Under the pieces are notes generated by a model. The model searched no databases and was not told the origin of the DNA. It was given only the letters and a program-made list of their open reading frames with translations. DNA of 64,000 nt from DASXTC01 sp036505635 (GTDB lineage Bacteria > Acidobacteriota > Polarisedimenticolia > JACPZX01 > DASXTC01), in contig DASXTC010000081.1 in assembly GCA_036505635.1 (NCBI GenBank), positions 23,600 to 87,599 on the forward strand, in the 5' to 3' direction. This document shows positions 24,453 to 35,581 of the stretch, piece by piece (the stretch's first letter is position 1; every line of letters starts with the position of its first letter). Position numbers and translations under genes: made by a program.

Positions 24453-25081
24453 CGCGCGGCGTCCTTCTTCAGGGCCCCGCGCACCGCCCGCTTCGCGTCC
24501 GCCGTCACCGGCGCGCCGTGGGCGGGACACAGGACCTTGAAGTCCAGCTCGAGCAACCCCTTCGCGCTCACGCGCGTTCGCGCGGGCTCGTCCTGATGCA
24601 CGTCCGGTACGAACCTCAGACCGCTCCGCTCCAGATGCACCAGGACATCGGCGCAGAAGAGGACGCCGCCGGCGGCGGGGCCGTGAAGCGCGAAATGGGA
24701 CTCGGTGGGTCCAGGCGTGTGAATCGCGCGCAGTCCGCCGGGCAGCCTGTCGCCCACGTCGTAGAAGCCGTCGGGCTCCGCCTCCAGACGCTGCGAGGCT
24801 CGGGGCGCGAGCAGCCTCGCGCCGAACAGCCCGCGGTAGCGCCATCCCGAGCGCTGGTGGCACGAACCGGTCAGGCAGATCGCCACCACCCTGCCGAGCC
24901 TGGAGAGGGACTCGAGGGCCTTCGGAGCGAGAGGGAGCGGGTCGATCAGGACGACCGACGCCCCGCCGGCCACCGCGTAGGCGTCGCTGCGGGCGCCGAT
25001 CCTCTCATCGAGGACATGCCACCCGTAGACTCCCGGGGCGATCTCGCGCAGGCTCTTCGCCTCGGTCCTGGGCTCCGAAAT
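24449..25081 (-). CDS. Metallo-beta-lactamase-fold protein with degenerate metal site, probable ATT start
   Basis: From the ATT at 25081 this gives 210 residues. The start was inferred because the frame is open upstream of the first GTG (24973), the extra 36 residues fit the fold (SLREIAPGVYGWHV, then GARSDAYAVAGGASVVLIDPL), and GGGAGGT lies 6 bases before the ATT. Strand order and GDRLPGGLRAIHTPGPTESHFALH plus FCADVL match metallo-beta-lactamase-fold hydrolases. The HxHxDH motif is replaced by CHQRSGW, so metal binding is doubtful. It lies 36 bases after the RecA-fold ATPase gene and overlaps cvpA by four. Enzymatic role unknown. Confidence 0.8.
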   Translation of the reverse strand: MSEPRTEAKSLREIAPGVYGWHVLDERIGARSDAYAVAGGASVVLIDPLPLAPKALESLSRLGRVVAICLTGSCHQRSGWRYRGLFGARLLAPRASQRLEAEPDGFYDVGDRLPGGLRAIHTPGPTESHFALHGPAAGGVLFCADVLVHLERSGLRFVPDVHQDEPARTRVSAKGLLELDFKVLCPAHGAPVTADAKRAVRGALKKDAAR

Positions 25082-25117
25082 GGCGGCACCTCCCTCTCGA
25101 TGAGCGATGGCCCGCGG

Positions 25118-25819
25118 CTACTCCTGCATCAGGAGCATCGTCGTCGGGTCGAGCATGAGGCTCGTGTCCGAGACGTTCGGGCTCTCGTGATCCTTGAGCA
25201 GGCGGACGCGGACCCCGCGCCCGTCGTGGGCCAGCGAGACGATCACGCTGATCGTCTCCTCGAACCGGGCCGCCGGCTCCGGGATCCCGCGCTCGTTGCG
25301 CCTCGCGTCGCGGTGGGTGATCGCCGTCATCCACATCTCCGCGTTGAGCTCCTTCGCGATGCGGCGCAGCTCGAACACGTCGCCCACGGCCCCCGCCTCG
25401 AAGTCGAACCCGTCGATCATCACGGCCTCGGGCTCGAAGTGAGCGAAGTTCCTGAGGAAGACGATCGCCTCCGTCAGCTTCGCCACGGAGAACGAGTGAT
25501 TGACGTAGGTGTGGATGTTGCGGTTGCGCTCCATCTCGAGCCTCTCGCGCCCCGCATCCTTGAGGCCCGACGAGCGGGCCAGGTCCATGAAGATCTCGTC
25601 GTAGTACTCGCGGACCTTCTCGACCGACTGGTCGAGCGCCACGTGCAGGACCTTCCGCCCTCGCATCAGGTCATCGAGGGCGACGCCCACCAGGAAGGCC
25701 GTCTTGCCCACCCCGTGCCGCCCGGCCGCGACGCCGATGTTGCCCCGGCCCAGGCCGCCGTGAATCGATCGCTCGAAGACCCTCAGCGGACTGCGTTCGT
25801 TGAGATCCTTGCTGTACAT
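25118..25819 (-). CDS. RecA-fold ATPase (KaiC/DnaB-core-like)
   Basis: This 233-residue protein has Walker A GRHGVGKT (33-40), a Walker B strand EAVMIDGFDFE (~143) and the general strand order of KaiC- or DnaB-like RecA cores (VLHVALDQSVEKVREYYDEIF; MWMTAITHRD). It lacks the DnaB N-terminal domain and KaiC second domain. I do not recognise a named family. Its ATG is eight bases after the fusA stop and the GAGGAG ribosome site lies within the end of fusA, so it is translationally linked to EF-G. Confidence 0.83.
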   Translation of the reverse strand: MYSKDLNERSPLRVFERSIHGGLGRGNIGVAAGRHGVGKTAFLVGVALDDLMRGRKVLHVALDQSVEKVREYYDEIFMDLARSSGLKDAGRERLEMERNRNIHTYVNHSFSVAKLTEAIVFLRNFAHFEPEAVMIDGFDFEAGAVGDVFELRRIAKELNAEMWMTAITHRDARRNERGIPEPAARFEETISVIVSLAHDGRGVRVRLLKDHESPNVSDTSLMLDPTTMLLMQE

Positions 25820-25827
25820 GGTCGGCG

Positions 25828-27912
<2,085 letters not shown>

Positions 27913-28069
27913 GACGACCCTTTCCCTGGAACCGAGCCGGTCACCTTAACAGAACCGGTGGGGTTTGACCAGCGCCCGGTATGCGAGGCGCTCGAGGAGG
28001 GCGGCGAGGAGGAGACGGGGAGCGGACGGAGATCGGCCCTCCACCTGCTCGGATTCCGTGGTGAGGACT

Positions 28070-28342
28070 AGGAGTGTGTCCGAGTAATGGCTCGGATCGC
28101 GTTGCGAGCGCCGCCGGGTCGGATCCGAGGAAGCGCGACGAAGTCGATGCGAGACATCGTCGAGGAGCGCTGACGAAGGAGACGGCCCCGCGCCGCCGCA
28201 ACCCTTCGGGCGCACGGGGGTTGCGGCCGCATCCATCGTCGCTCGTCGTCGACGACCACTCGGGTCGACTTCCTCCTCGCTCCTCGGCTGTGGCTCGCAA
28301 GCCCCGTGCGCGCGGCCCAAGCCATTACTCGGACACACTCCT
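28070..28342. repeat. 273-bp palindromic element with 23-bp perfect terminal inverted repeats
   Basis: The outer 23 bases at 28070-28092 are the exact inverse of 28320-28342. Inside them the two arms stay similar over much of their length (for example GAGGAAGCGCGACGAAGTCG against its inverted partner near 28258-28285). A perfect 10-bp stem (28195-28204 with 28218-28227) forms the centre. The whole unit can fold into one long hairpin. No convincing gene lies inside. It ends three bases before the M16 gene stop codon. A related end is at 7115-7151. Confidence 0.88.
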
Positions 28343-28345
28343 GGA

Positions 28346-30514
28346 CTACTGGCCGTCCTTAGCGCCCGCTGGGCTCTCCGCCGCCGGCTTGGCGAAGATC
28401 GTCGCGTCAACGGCCGGGTTGACCGCGATCTCCTCCGACACCGATGACTGCATCGGCTCGCCGTTCATCGTCACCTGTGACTTGAACGGCAGGGTGAGCC
28501 CCGACACCGCCCGGAAGTCCGAGAAGGTCGCGACGAACTCGCCCGGCCCCGCCTGACTCTGGCCGCGATAAATCTGGCGAAGGATGCGCCCCGTGGAGGG
28601 ATCGACGAGGATCTTCACCTCTTCCCCGCCCCCCGAGATCACGAGCGCCTCCACCTTCGTTCCCTCGACCTCCTCCTGTCCGGCGTGCTGGACCTTGAAG
28701 TCGGGGTCGTTCCGGTGCTGCGCCATGACGATCGGCAGGCGCCGGATCGCCTTGCCCATGTCGGTCCGCTGAGAATCGGGCATAGGCTGGGGGCCCATCG
28801 GCGTGTTCATGAAGCCCTCCGCGCCCGACACCACCCGGACCATCATCCCCATGGGCGTGTCGAGCTCCTGGCGGATCCGGTCGGGCAGCGCCAGCGTGGA
28901 GACCACCTTGATGGTCATCTCCCCCTGTGCCGTCTTGACCGTGTTGGCCGAGACCGTGCGGATCGCCTTGACCGAGTCGATCGCGGCGGCCCCGCCGAGC
29001 CCTTCGATCACCCTCGCGAAGAGGCTCTTCCCCCGGACGAGGCTCTCCGCCGAGGCCGCGGGCGCGGCGGCTCCCTTCGGCTCGGGAATCGTGATGTCGA
29101 GCCTGGAGACCTTGCCGAACGATTCGAGAGGCCGGTCCTGCCCCTTCGAGGGGCCCACCACCAGGATCGAAAGCTGATCCTTGTGGATGTACTTCTTCGC
29201 CACGCGCGCCACCTCCGCGGTGGTCACCTTCTCGATGTTGGCCCGGTATCGCGCGAGAAAATCCGCCGGGTAGTTGAAGTACTCGTAGGTGACCTGCTGA
29301 CCGAGGATCCTCCCGCGCGAGTCGAAGCGGAAGATGAACGAGTTGAGGATCGACTCCTTGGCGCGGCGGACCTCGTCCTCGGTGGGCGGCTTGTTGACGA
29401 TGTCGCCGATCTCGGAGAGCAGGGCGTCGATGCCGGCGGCGGTGGTCTCCGTCTTGGTCGTCATCCAGGTGTTGAAGGTGCCGGGGTAATCGTAGTTGGA
29501 AGCGACGGCGCCCCGGACCGAGTACGCGAGTCCCTTGCGTGAGCGGACGTTGCTGAAGAGCCTCGCCGCGAACGACCCGCCGAACGCCTCGTTGAGGACC
29601 TCCACCGCGAAGTAGTCGGGGTTGTCCCGGCGGATGCCCAGGTGGCCCATGATGATGTCCGACTGGGTCATGTCCTCCTTCTGGATGTAGTAGACGCCCG
29701 GCTTGTTGGTCGCCTGGTAGGCGGCCTCGGGGTCTTTCGTCGCGGGGCCCTTCGGCCAGTCGCCGAACGTCGCGCGGATCCTCGCGGCCATGTCCTTGGC
29801 CGAGAAGTCGCCCACCACGCCGATGATGATCCGGTTGGGCTGGAAATAGGTCTTGTGGAAGGCGAGCAGATCCTCGCGCGAGATCTTCTCGACGCTGGCG
29901 TACTCGGGCACTCTCGCGTAGGGGCTGTCCGAGCCATAGACCAGTTTCTCGAACTCGCGGTTCATGATCTGCTGGGGGTTGTCGTTGCGCCGGGAGATCC
30001 CCGTTGAGACCTGGTTCTTCGCGAGCTTGATCTTGTCCTCGGCGAAGACCGGGCCGCGGATGACGTCGGCGAAGACCTTCAGCACCTCGGGGAAGTCCTG
30101 GACCAGGCACGAGAGACTGGCCTCGGTGAACTCGTCCCCCACGCCCGTCTCGACCGTCGCCGCGCGCGCCTCCAGGAAATCGTCGATCTGATCGCCTGTC
30201 ATCGTCTTCGTCCCGCCGGTGCGCAGCGTCTGCCCGAAGATGGCGCCGAGCCCGACCTTGTCGGACGGCTCGAGTCGGGCGCCGCCCCGCACGCGCGCGA
30301 ACAGCTCGATGACCGGAAGCTCGTGGTCCTCGAGCAGCATCAGCACCATCCCGTTGGGCAGGACGGTCCGCTCCGGCTGGGGCACCTCGAAGGGACGCAG
30401 CTCGGGGTACTTGAGCTCCTTGTAGCTCTTCACCTGGTCGAACGCTGGGGCCGCCGCGAGGCAGAACGCCACGAGGGCTGCCGCGATGATCGGAAGGGGT
30501 CGGTTCATTCTCAT
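28346..30514 (-). CDS. Inactive M16 peptidase-type subunit fused to a LolA-like domain
   Basis: This is an exported protein of about 722 residues. A signal peptide (RPLPIIAAALVAFCLAAAPAF) precedes a two-part M16B domain (about 40-460). The zinc-binding HxxEH of active M16 enzymes is absent: the aligned segment reads GLGAIFGQTLRTGG. Such subunits pair with an active partner. From about residue 490 a beta-rich domain resembles LolA/outer-membrane lipoprotein-sorting proteins (KVVSTLALPDRIRQEL, GAEGFMN, ILVDPSTGRILRQIY). The second of three nearby ATGs (30514) is best spaced from TAGGAG. The gene follows the active M16 gene directly. Confidence 0.87.
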   Translation of the reverse strand: MRMNRPLPIIAAALVAFCLAAAPAFDQVKSYKELKYPELRPFEVPQPERTVLPNGMVLMLLEDHELPVIELFARVRGGARLEPSDKVGLGAIFGQTLRTGGTKTMTGDQIDDFLEARAATVETGVGDEFTEASLSCLVQDFPEVLKVFADVIRGPVFAEDKIKLAKNQVSTGISRRNDNPQQIMNREFEKLVYGSDSPYARVPEYASVEKISREDLLAFHKTYFQPNRIIIGVVGDFSAKDMAARIRATFGDWPKGPATKDPEAAYQATNKPGVYYIQKEDMTQSDIIMGHLGIRRDNPDYFAVEVLNEAFGGSFAARLFSNVRSRKGLAYSVRGAVASNYDYPGTFNTWMTTKTETTAAGIDALLSEIGDIVNKPPTEDEVRRAKESILNSFIFRFDSRGRILGQQVTYEYFNYPADFLARYRANIEKVTTAEVARVAKKYIHKDQLSILVVGPSKGQDRPLESFGKVSRLDITIPEPKGAAAPAASAESLVRGKSLFARVIEGLGGAAAIDSVKAIRTVSANTVKTAQGEMTIKVVSTLALPDRIRQELDTPMGMMVRVVSGAEGFMNTPMGPQPMPDSQRTDMGKAIRRLPIVMAQHRNDPDFKVQHAGQEEVEGTKVEALVISGGGEEVKILVDPSTGRILRQIYRGQSQAGPGEFVATFSDFRAVSGLTLPFKSQVTMNGEPMQSSVSEEIAVNPAVDATIFAKPAAESPAGAKDGQ

Positions 30515-30526
30515 GGTCTGCATCTC

Positions 30527-32050
30527 CTACCGGCCCGAGGCGCTGCCGGACGCGGGCTTCGCCGGGGTCGTCTCGAGCATCCCGACGGTGCGGTTGGTGT
30601 CCACGAAAGTCCTGGCGGCCACGCGCCGGATGTCGGCCTTGGTGACCTTCTCGATCTTCCCCACCGACTCGAAGAGGTCCTTCCAGCTTCCGTGCAGGGT
30701 CTGGTACTCGGCCAGGTTGTTGGCGAGCCCTTGGTTGCTGTCCATGCTGCGTATCAGATCGGCCTTGGCCCGCGTCTTCACCATGGCCAGCTCGTCGTCC
30801 GTGATGTCCTGCCCCTTGAGCCGCTCCAGCTCCGCGCGGATGGCGTCCCGGACCTCCTCGTTGCCGTGGCCGCGGGCCGGGATTCCGAAGACGATGAACA
30901 GGTTCGGGTACTTGTCCCCGGGGAGCCCCGTGGTCGAACGGACAACCACCGCGATCTGCTTGTCCCGCACGAGCGAGCGGTACAGGCGCGACGTGCGCCC
31001 CGTCGTCAGCACCTCGCTGATCACCTCGTAGACCGGCTCCTCCGGATCGGTCCCGGCCGGCTTGTGATACCCCTCGATGTAGATGGGCTGGGCCGGATCG
31101 GGGATCCGCACGATCCGCTCGGCGTTCTGGACGGGCTCGACGGTGCGCAGAGTGGGAGGCGGGTCCCCCTTGGGGATCCGTCCGAAGTACTTCTCCAGGA
31201 TTGGAATCAGCTCCGCCGCCTTTACGTCTCCCACGACCGCCGTGACGAGATTGGAGGGGACGTAGTAGGTCTTGTAGAACCTCTCGGCGTCCTCGCGCGA
31301 GAACGAGTCCAGGTCGCTCATGTAGCCGACCACCGGCTGGTGGTACGGGTGCGCGGTGAAGGCCGTGCTGAGGAACTGCTCCAGGAGGCGCCCGAAGGGC
31401 TGGCTCTCGGTGCGCAGGCGCCGCTCCTCCTTCACGACGTCACGCTCCTTGTAGAACTCGCGGAAGACCGGTTGCATGAATCGCTCCGACTCGAGGTAGG
31501 CCCACAGCTCGGTCTTGTTGGAGGGGAGCGAGTAGAAATAGTCGGTCGCGTCGGCCCCCGTGCCGGCGTTGAGACCCACGCCGCCGGAGGTGTCGATGAT
31601 CTCGTCGAATTCGTTCTTGACGATGTACTTGTCGGCCTCCTCCTGGGCGTCCTTCCAGGCCTTCTCGAGGTCCTTGATCTTCGCCGCGTCGGCGCCGGGC
31701 TTGCGGCGCTCGGCGTCGAACGAGGCGTAGGCGCGGTCAACCTTGTCGAGGGCCACCTTCTCGGCCTGATAATCGTTCGTGCCGATGTTGGGAGTCCCCT
31801 TGAAGGCCATGTGCTCGAACATGTGCGCCAGACCCGTGATGCCGGGGACCTCCTGGGCGGAGCCGACGTTCACGAGGGTGCTGAAAGAGAAGACGGGGGC
31901 CACGGGCCTCTCGTAGATGACGAAGGTCCAGCCGTTGGCCAGCTTGTGGACCGTCACCTTCTTTTCGATCTGCGGCAGATCCTGCGCCCGGGCCGGCAGG
32001 ATGGCCAGCGCCGTCACGAAGGCGGCCAGGAAAATGGGATGCTGCTTCAT
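30527..32050 (-). CDS. Active-type M16 zinc peptidase (periplasmic)
   Basis: This 507-residue protein has a signal peptide (HPIFLAAFVTALAILPARAQ). It carries the inverted zinc motif HxxEH (GLAHMFEHMAFKG, about residues 77-89) and the downstream ligand region ERRLRTESQP. Its C-terminal half is the second M16 lobe (NLVTAVVGDVKAAELIPILEKYF). An insert of about 60 charged helical residues follows the active site (DKVDRAYASFDAERRKPGA...). It is transcribed immediately before the inactive M16 subunit; together they should form the peptidase. Start ATG 32050 has GAGGTGA before it; GTG 32056 is an alternative. Confidence 0.92.
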   Translation of the reverse strand: MKQHPIFLAAFVTALAILPARAQDLPQIEKKVTVHKLANGWTFVIYERPVAPVFSFSTLVNVGSAQEVPGITGLAHMFEHMAFKGTPNIGTNDYQAEKVALDKVDRAYASFDAERRKPGADAAKIKDLEKAWKDAQEEADKYIVKNEFDEIIDTSGGVGLNAGTGADATDYFYSLPSNKTELWAYLESERFMQPVFREFYKERDVVKEERRLRTESQPFGRLLEQFLSTAFTAHPYHQPVVGYMSDLDSFSREDAERFYKTYYVPSNLVTAVVGDVKAAELIPILEKYFGRIPKGDPPPTLRTVEPVQNAERIVRIPDPAQPIYIEGYHKPAGTDPEEPVYEVISEVLTTGRTSRLYRSLVRDKQIAVVVRSTTGLPGDKYPNLFIVFGIPARGHGNEEVRDAIRAELERLKGQDITDDELAMVKTRAKADLIRSMDSNQGLANNLAEYQTLHGSWKDLFESVGKIEKVTKADIRRVAARTFVDTNRTVGMLETTPAKPASGSASGR

Positions 32051-32121
32051 GCTCACCTCGGAGGAAAAGGGGGACGTTGCGACCCGGTATTGTACGACAT
32101 CCAGGGGGGGATTTTGCCAGC

Positions 32122-32613
32122 TCAGGAGTCGCCGCGCTCGTCCTTGCCGAAGTGTTCGTGGAGACGGCCGATACAGCGCGTCAGGGCCGCCTCCGGGGTG
32201 CGCGCGGTCACCGCCTCGTCGAGGTGAAACTTCATGATCAGCGCCCGCGTGCCGTCCTTACGCCGCACGAAGGGAAATGCCTGGTAGCATTGCTCGCCGA
32301 CGAGGTCGCAGAATATCTCGATTTCCCTGCCGGAGACGCTCACCGTGCGGCGGGCCGGCGGCGGCTCGGGGGGGACCACGGGCCCGGGTGTATCGAGGAA
32401 GCGCAGCGCGGTGCCGGTGGCCAGCTCCTCCGCTTCGCGCGTCGTCGCACCGTAGCCCCTGAAGACCCTCAGGTCGCGCCCGCCGCGATTCGGGTCGAAC
32501 AGGAAGACGAGGCAGCAGTACCGGCCCTCGCCGTGCGGCGTGGTGTGCGAGACCACCTCATGGCCTCGCAGGCGGACCTTGACCGCCGTGGTGCCCTGAC
32601 CCGGAACCGACAT
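32122..32613 (-). CDS. Conserved-looking protein of unknown function
   Basis: This encodes 163 residues from ATG 32613 (TTG 32622 is possible). I do not recognise the family. It is a soluble, alternating alpha/beta protein: VKVRLRGHEVVSHTTPHGEGRYCCLVFLFDP, then LATGTALRFLDTP, a Pro-rich linker (PGPVVPPEPPPARR) and VSVSGREIEIFCDLVGEQCYQAFPFVRRKDG. No membrane segment is visible. It lies between dacB and the M16 pair on the same strand with gaps of 66 and 71 bases, so co-transcription is plausible but not shown. Confidence 0.65.
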   Translation of the reverse strand: MSVPGQGTTAVKVRLRGHEVVSHTTPHGEGRYCCLVFLFDPNRGGRDLRVFRGYGATTREAEELATGTALRFLDTPGPVVPPEPPPARRTVSVSGREIEIFCDLVGEQCYQAFPFVRRKDGTRALIMKFHLDEAVTARTPEAALTRCIGRLHEHFGKDERGDS

Positions 32614-32679
32614 GACCGTCAAAATATGAGGACGCCCGGGCGGGGCGGCAAACGGAACCGGACCCGGCTGATAGATCGA

Positions 32680-34194
32680 TCAGTGAGCGAGCCTCTGCGG
32701 GAGCCCTCCGTGGCGCGAGACGGCCGCCGCCTCCGCGCCGGGGAGATCCGATTCCACCATCGCCCCGCAGAGCCGGTCGATGGCGCGCCGCACCTTCCAC
32801 ACGTCGCCTCCCGAGGCGTTGACCAGTATGGAAAAGGCGAGCACCTTGCCCTGGCTCGTGAAGGCATAGCCCGACAGGGATGAGACCCCGTTGAGGTAGC
32901 CGGTCTTGGCGCGGATGCGCCGCTGGGCGGGGCCCCCCACCATGCGGCGATCGAGCGTCCCGTCCACGCCGCCGATCGGCAGCGAGGACATGAACTCGGG
33001 GTAGGACTCGAAATCGCGGTACATCGCGAGAAGGACCGCGGCGAGCGAGGCGGCGGTGAGCCGATCCTCGTGCGACAAACCCGATCCGTCGTGGATGCTG
33101 AGCGACGCGGTGTCGACCCCGAGCCCGCGGAGGAAGGAGATCAGGGCGGCGGCCCCTTTGTCGGTCGCCCCCGGGGCGCCGGCCGTCTCGGCCCCCAGCG
33201 TCTTGAGGAAGCTCTCGGCCATGTAGTTGTTGCTCAGCTTGTTCATGGTGCGCACGAGCTCGGAGAGGGGGCGCGACTCGTGCTCGTAGATCTTCACGGC
33301 TCCCGCCGGTACCGCGCCGCGCCGGTCGGTCCCCGCGATGGTGATCCCTTCCTTGGCCGCCGCCTCGCGGAAGGCGGCCAGTGCGTAAAGGGTCGGCTGC
33401 TCCACCGCGCGGTACGAGACGCTCGGGGCGGAGCGCGCGGAGATGTTGCCCTCCACCACGATGATGTTCCGCGTGCCATCGAACTGGCGCCCCACGCGCA
33501 GGTTGGAGCTGGCCCCGCGGGTGACCGCGCGGTTGACGACCTTGAAGAACGAGGAGAAGGGGGTCAGAAAGACCTCGGGCGCGGACCCTTCGCTGGTGGG
33601 GCGCACGACGATCGTCACGGCGCTGAAGTCGGCCGAGAGGGCCGACACGGGAGCGTTGTAGAAGGCGTCCTCGCTGGCCGTCGGCCAGCCATCGGGCCGG
33701 TCCAGGGAGTCAAACCAGGTGTCGTCGCCGACGAGGTCCCCCTCGATGCGCGTGACGCCCCTCGCCCGGATCTCGCGCGCCATCAGCCACCACTGCTCTC
33801 CCGAAAGGCCCGGCGAGCCGGACCCCTTGATGGTCAGGTCGCCGCGGACCGTCCCGTCGGTCGCCGGCCGGCTGGAGGCGTAGAAGGTCGTGGTGAACAG
33901 GTACTCGGGGCGCAGCAGCGACAGGGCCGCCGCCGACGTGATCACCTTCATGTTGGAGGCAGGCTTGAGCGGCATCTCCGGGTTGTGGCTGAAGACCACG
34001 CGCCCCGTGTCGGCCTCGATCACGCGCATGCCCAGCCCCGCGCGGGCCAGCTCCGGGCCGGCGAGGATCGCGCCCAGCGCGTCGGGCAGCGTTCTGCGAG
34101 CGCCCTGGGCCGCGGTCTGCTGGGGGGCCGCGAGAAAGAGGGCTGCGAGCGCCGAAAGGGCGGCGAGCACGGGCCGGCGAGTCAGGGGATGCAT
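32680..34194 (-). CDS. dacB: D-alanyl-D-alanine carboxypeptidase/endopeptidase (PBP4, S13)
   Basis: This 504-residue periplasmic enzyme trims and cleaves peptidoglycan cross-links. It has a signal peptide (VLAALSALAALFLAAPQQTAAQ), the SxxK nucleophile motif SNMK (Ser80, Lys83), an SxN motif SNN in MNKLSNNYMAESFLKTLG and KTG in RAKTGYLNG. The large insert between SxxK and SxN (GDLTIKGSGSPGLS, GDLVGDDTWFD and following) is typical of PBP4. No gene of a cell-wall cluster is beside it. Confidence 0.95.
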   Translation of the reverse strand: MHPLTRRPVLAALSALAALFLAAPQQTAAQGARRTLPDALGAILAGPELARAGLGMRVIEADTGRVVFSHNPEMPLKPASNMKVITSAAALSLLRPEYLFTTTFYASSRPATDGTVRGDLTIKGSGSPGLSGEQWWLMAREIRARGVTRIEGDLVGDDTWFDSLDRPDGWPTASEDAFYNAPVSALSADFSAVTIVVRPTSEGSAPEVFLTPFSSFFKVVNRAVTRGASSNLRVGRQFDGTRNIIVVEGNISARSAPSVSYRAVEQPTLYALAAFREAAAKEGITIAGTDRRGAVPAGAVKIYEHESRPLSELVRTMNKLSNNYMAESFLKTLGAETAGAPGATDKGAAALISFLRGLGVDTASLSIHDGSGLSHEDRLTAASLAAVLLAMYRDFESYPEFMSSLPIGGVDGTLDRRMVGGPAQRRIRAKTGYLNGVSSLSGYAFTSQGKVLAFSILVNASGGDVWKVRRAIDRLCGAMVESDLPGAEAAAVSRHGGLPQRLAH

Positions 34195-34382
34195 CTCGAA
34201 GACCTCCGGTACTAAGCTCTGTTGCGCCCGGATGATAACACGCCGGCAGGGCAGTGACGGCGAGGAGCGCGACCATCGGTTTTTCGAAACGCGTCCGGAA
34301 CCCGGGGCGTCTTAGCTTCGTAGAACCGTGCGCGGGGGCCGACGGCCGCCCATCACATCAAGGACATACCGGGGAGGGGCAG

Positions 34383-35579
34383 ATGCGGGTCGCAAAGGGT
34401 GGCAAGTGGGTATGGATTCTCCCGGTCGCCGGCCTGCTCGTCGCGGCCATCGCGGCCTCCGTCTTCATCTTTAGAGGCTCCGGGCCGGCGCCCGGAAGCC
34501 CGTCGCAGGCCGACTCGGCCGCCGGCGGATCGGTCGAGCTGGCCAGCACCGGGTCGGGCGGCGACGGCAAGGAGAACGGTGAGAAGAAAACCCCCATCCC
34601 CGTGAGCGTGGCCGGCATCGGAACCGGAAAGGTCTCCTCCTACATCTCCTCCACCGCAAACCTGGTCTCCGAGAACGAGGTGAAGGTGCTCGCCGAGACC
34701 GAGGGGCGCGTGGCGGAGCTGCTGGTCGAGGAGGGGGCCCGCGTCGCCAGAGGTCAGGTGCTCGCGGCCCTGGCGCGTGAGGACGAGGAGATCACCTTCA
34801 ACAAGGCGCAGCTCAAGTCGTCCAACGCGAAGCTCGCGCACGAGCGGGCGGTCAAGGCGCTGGCCGAGGATCTCCTCAGCCGTGAGAGCTACGACAAGGT
34901 CACCATGGACAACGATCTCGCCCAGCAGGAGCTGGCCGAGGCGAAGTGGCGTCTCGACAAGACGGTGATCCGCGCGCCCTTCGACGGGCACGTCACGGCG
35001 CGCGAGATCAGGGTCGGCCAGCACATCAGACCGGGCGATCATGTCTTCACGGTGGCCGATTTCGATCCACTCATCGCGCGCATCTACCTTCCCGAGAAAG
35101 AGATCCTCGGCCTGAGCGAGGGACGGGACGTGCGGATCACGCTGAAGGCCGACGAGTCGATGAAGTTCGGCGGGCGGATACGGCAGATCAGCCCGGTCGT
35201 GGACACCGGCACGGGGACCGTGAAGGTGACGGTCGAGGCCACGGCGCCGCCGTCGGCGGTCCGGCCGGGAGCCTTCGTGACAATCGACGTCGTGCGCGAG
35301 ACGCACCCGCGCGCCCTGCTCGTGCCGCGCGAGGCGGTCATCCGCGAGCTTCAGGACTCCTACGTCTTCGTGGCGAACGGAGAGGTCGCGCAGAAACGCT
35401 CCGTGTCGCTGGGTCTGGAGGAGGGCGGCGTGATCGAGGCGCTGGCCGGCCTTTCGGCCGGCGACAAGGTCATCGTGGCCGGCCAGGGGGGCCTGAAGGA
35501 CAGCTCGCCCATCAAGATCATTCCGTCCAGCGAGGCGTCCGACCTGCGCGCGCAGTCGGCCGGCCCCACCCGCGGCTAG
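34383..35579 (+). CDS. RND efflux periplasmic adaptor (membrane fusion protein)
   Basis: This 398-residue adaptor links RND pumps to an outer-membrane channel. It has an N-terminal membrane anchor (WVWILPVAGLLVAAIAASVFIF) and no lipobox. Then follow a lipoyl half (VLAETEGRVAELLVEEGARVARGQVLA), a short helical hairpin (about 130-180), the second lipoyl half (VIRAPFDGHVTAREIRVGQHI) and beta-barrel and membrane-proximal domains. GGGGAGGGG five bases upstream fixes ATG 34383. The pump gene follows two bases after its stop. No TolC-like gene is in the window. Confidence 0.94.
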   Translation: MRVAKGGKWVWILPVAGLLVAAIAASVFIFRGSGPAPGSPSQADSAAGGSVELASTGSGGDGKENGEKKTPIPVSVAGIGTGKVSSYISSTANLVSENEVKVLAETEGRVAELLVEEGARVARGQVLAALAREDEEITFNKAQLKSSNAKLAHERAVKALAEDLLSRESYDKVTMDNDLAQQELAEAKWRLDKTVIRAPFDGHVTAREIRVGQHIRPGDHVFTVADFDPLIARIYLPEKEILGLSEGRDVRITLKADESMKFGGRIRQISPVVDTGTGTVKVTVEATAPPSAVRPGAFVTIDVVRETHPRALLVPREAVIRELQDSYVFVANGEVAQKRSVSLGLEEGGVIEALAGLSAGDKVIVAGQGGLKDSSPIKIIPSSEASDLRAQSAGPTRG

Positions 35580-35581
35580 CC

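Noticed and set aside
28074..28556. Open frames inside and across the palindromic element, including one starting MCPSNGSDRVA
   Set aside because: They begin in the terminal inverted repeat, so the same peptide start appears on both strands and again near 7147. This reflects the DNA palindrome, not coding.
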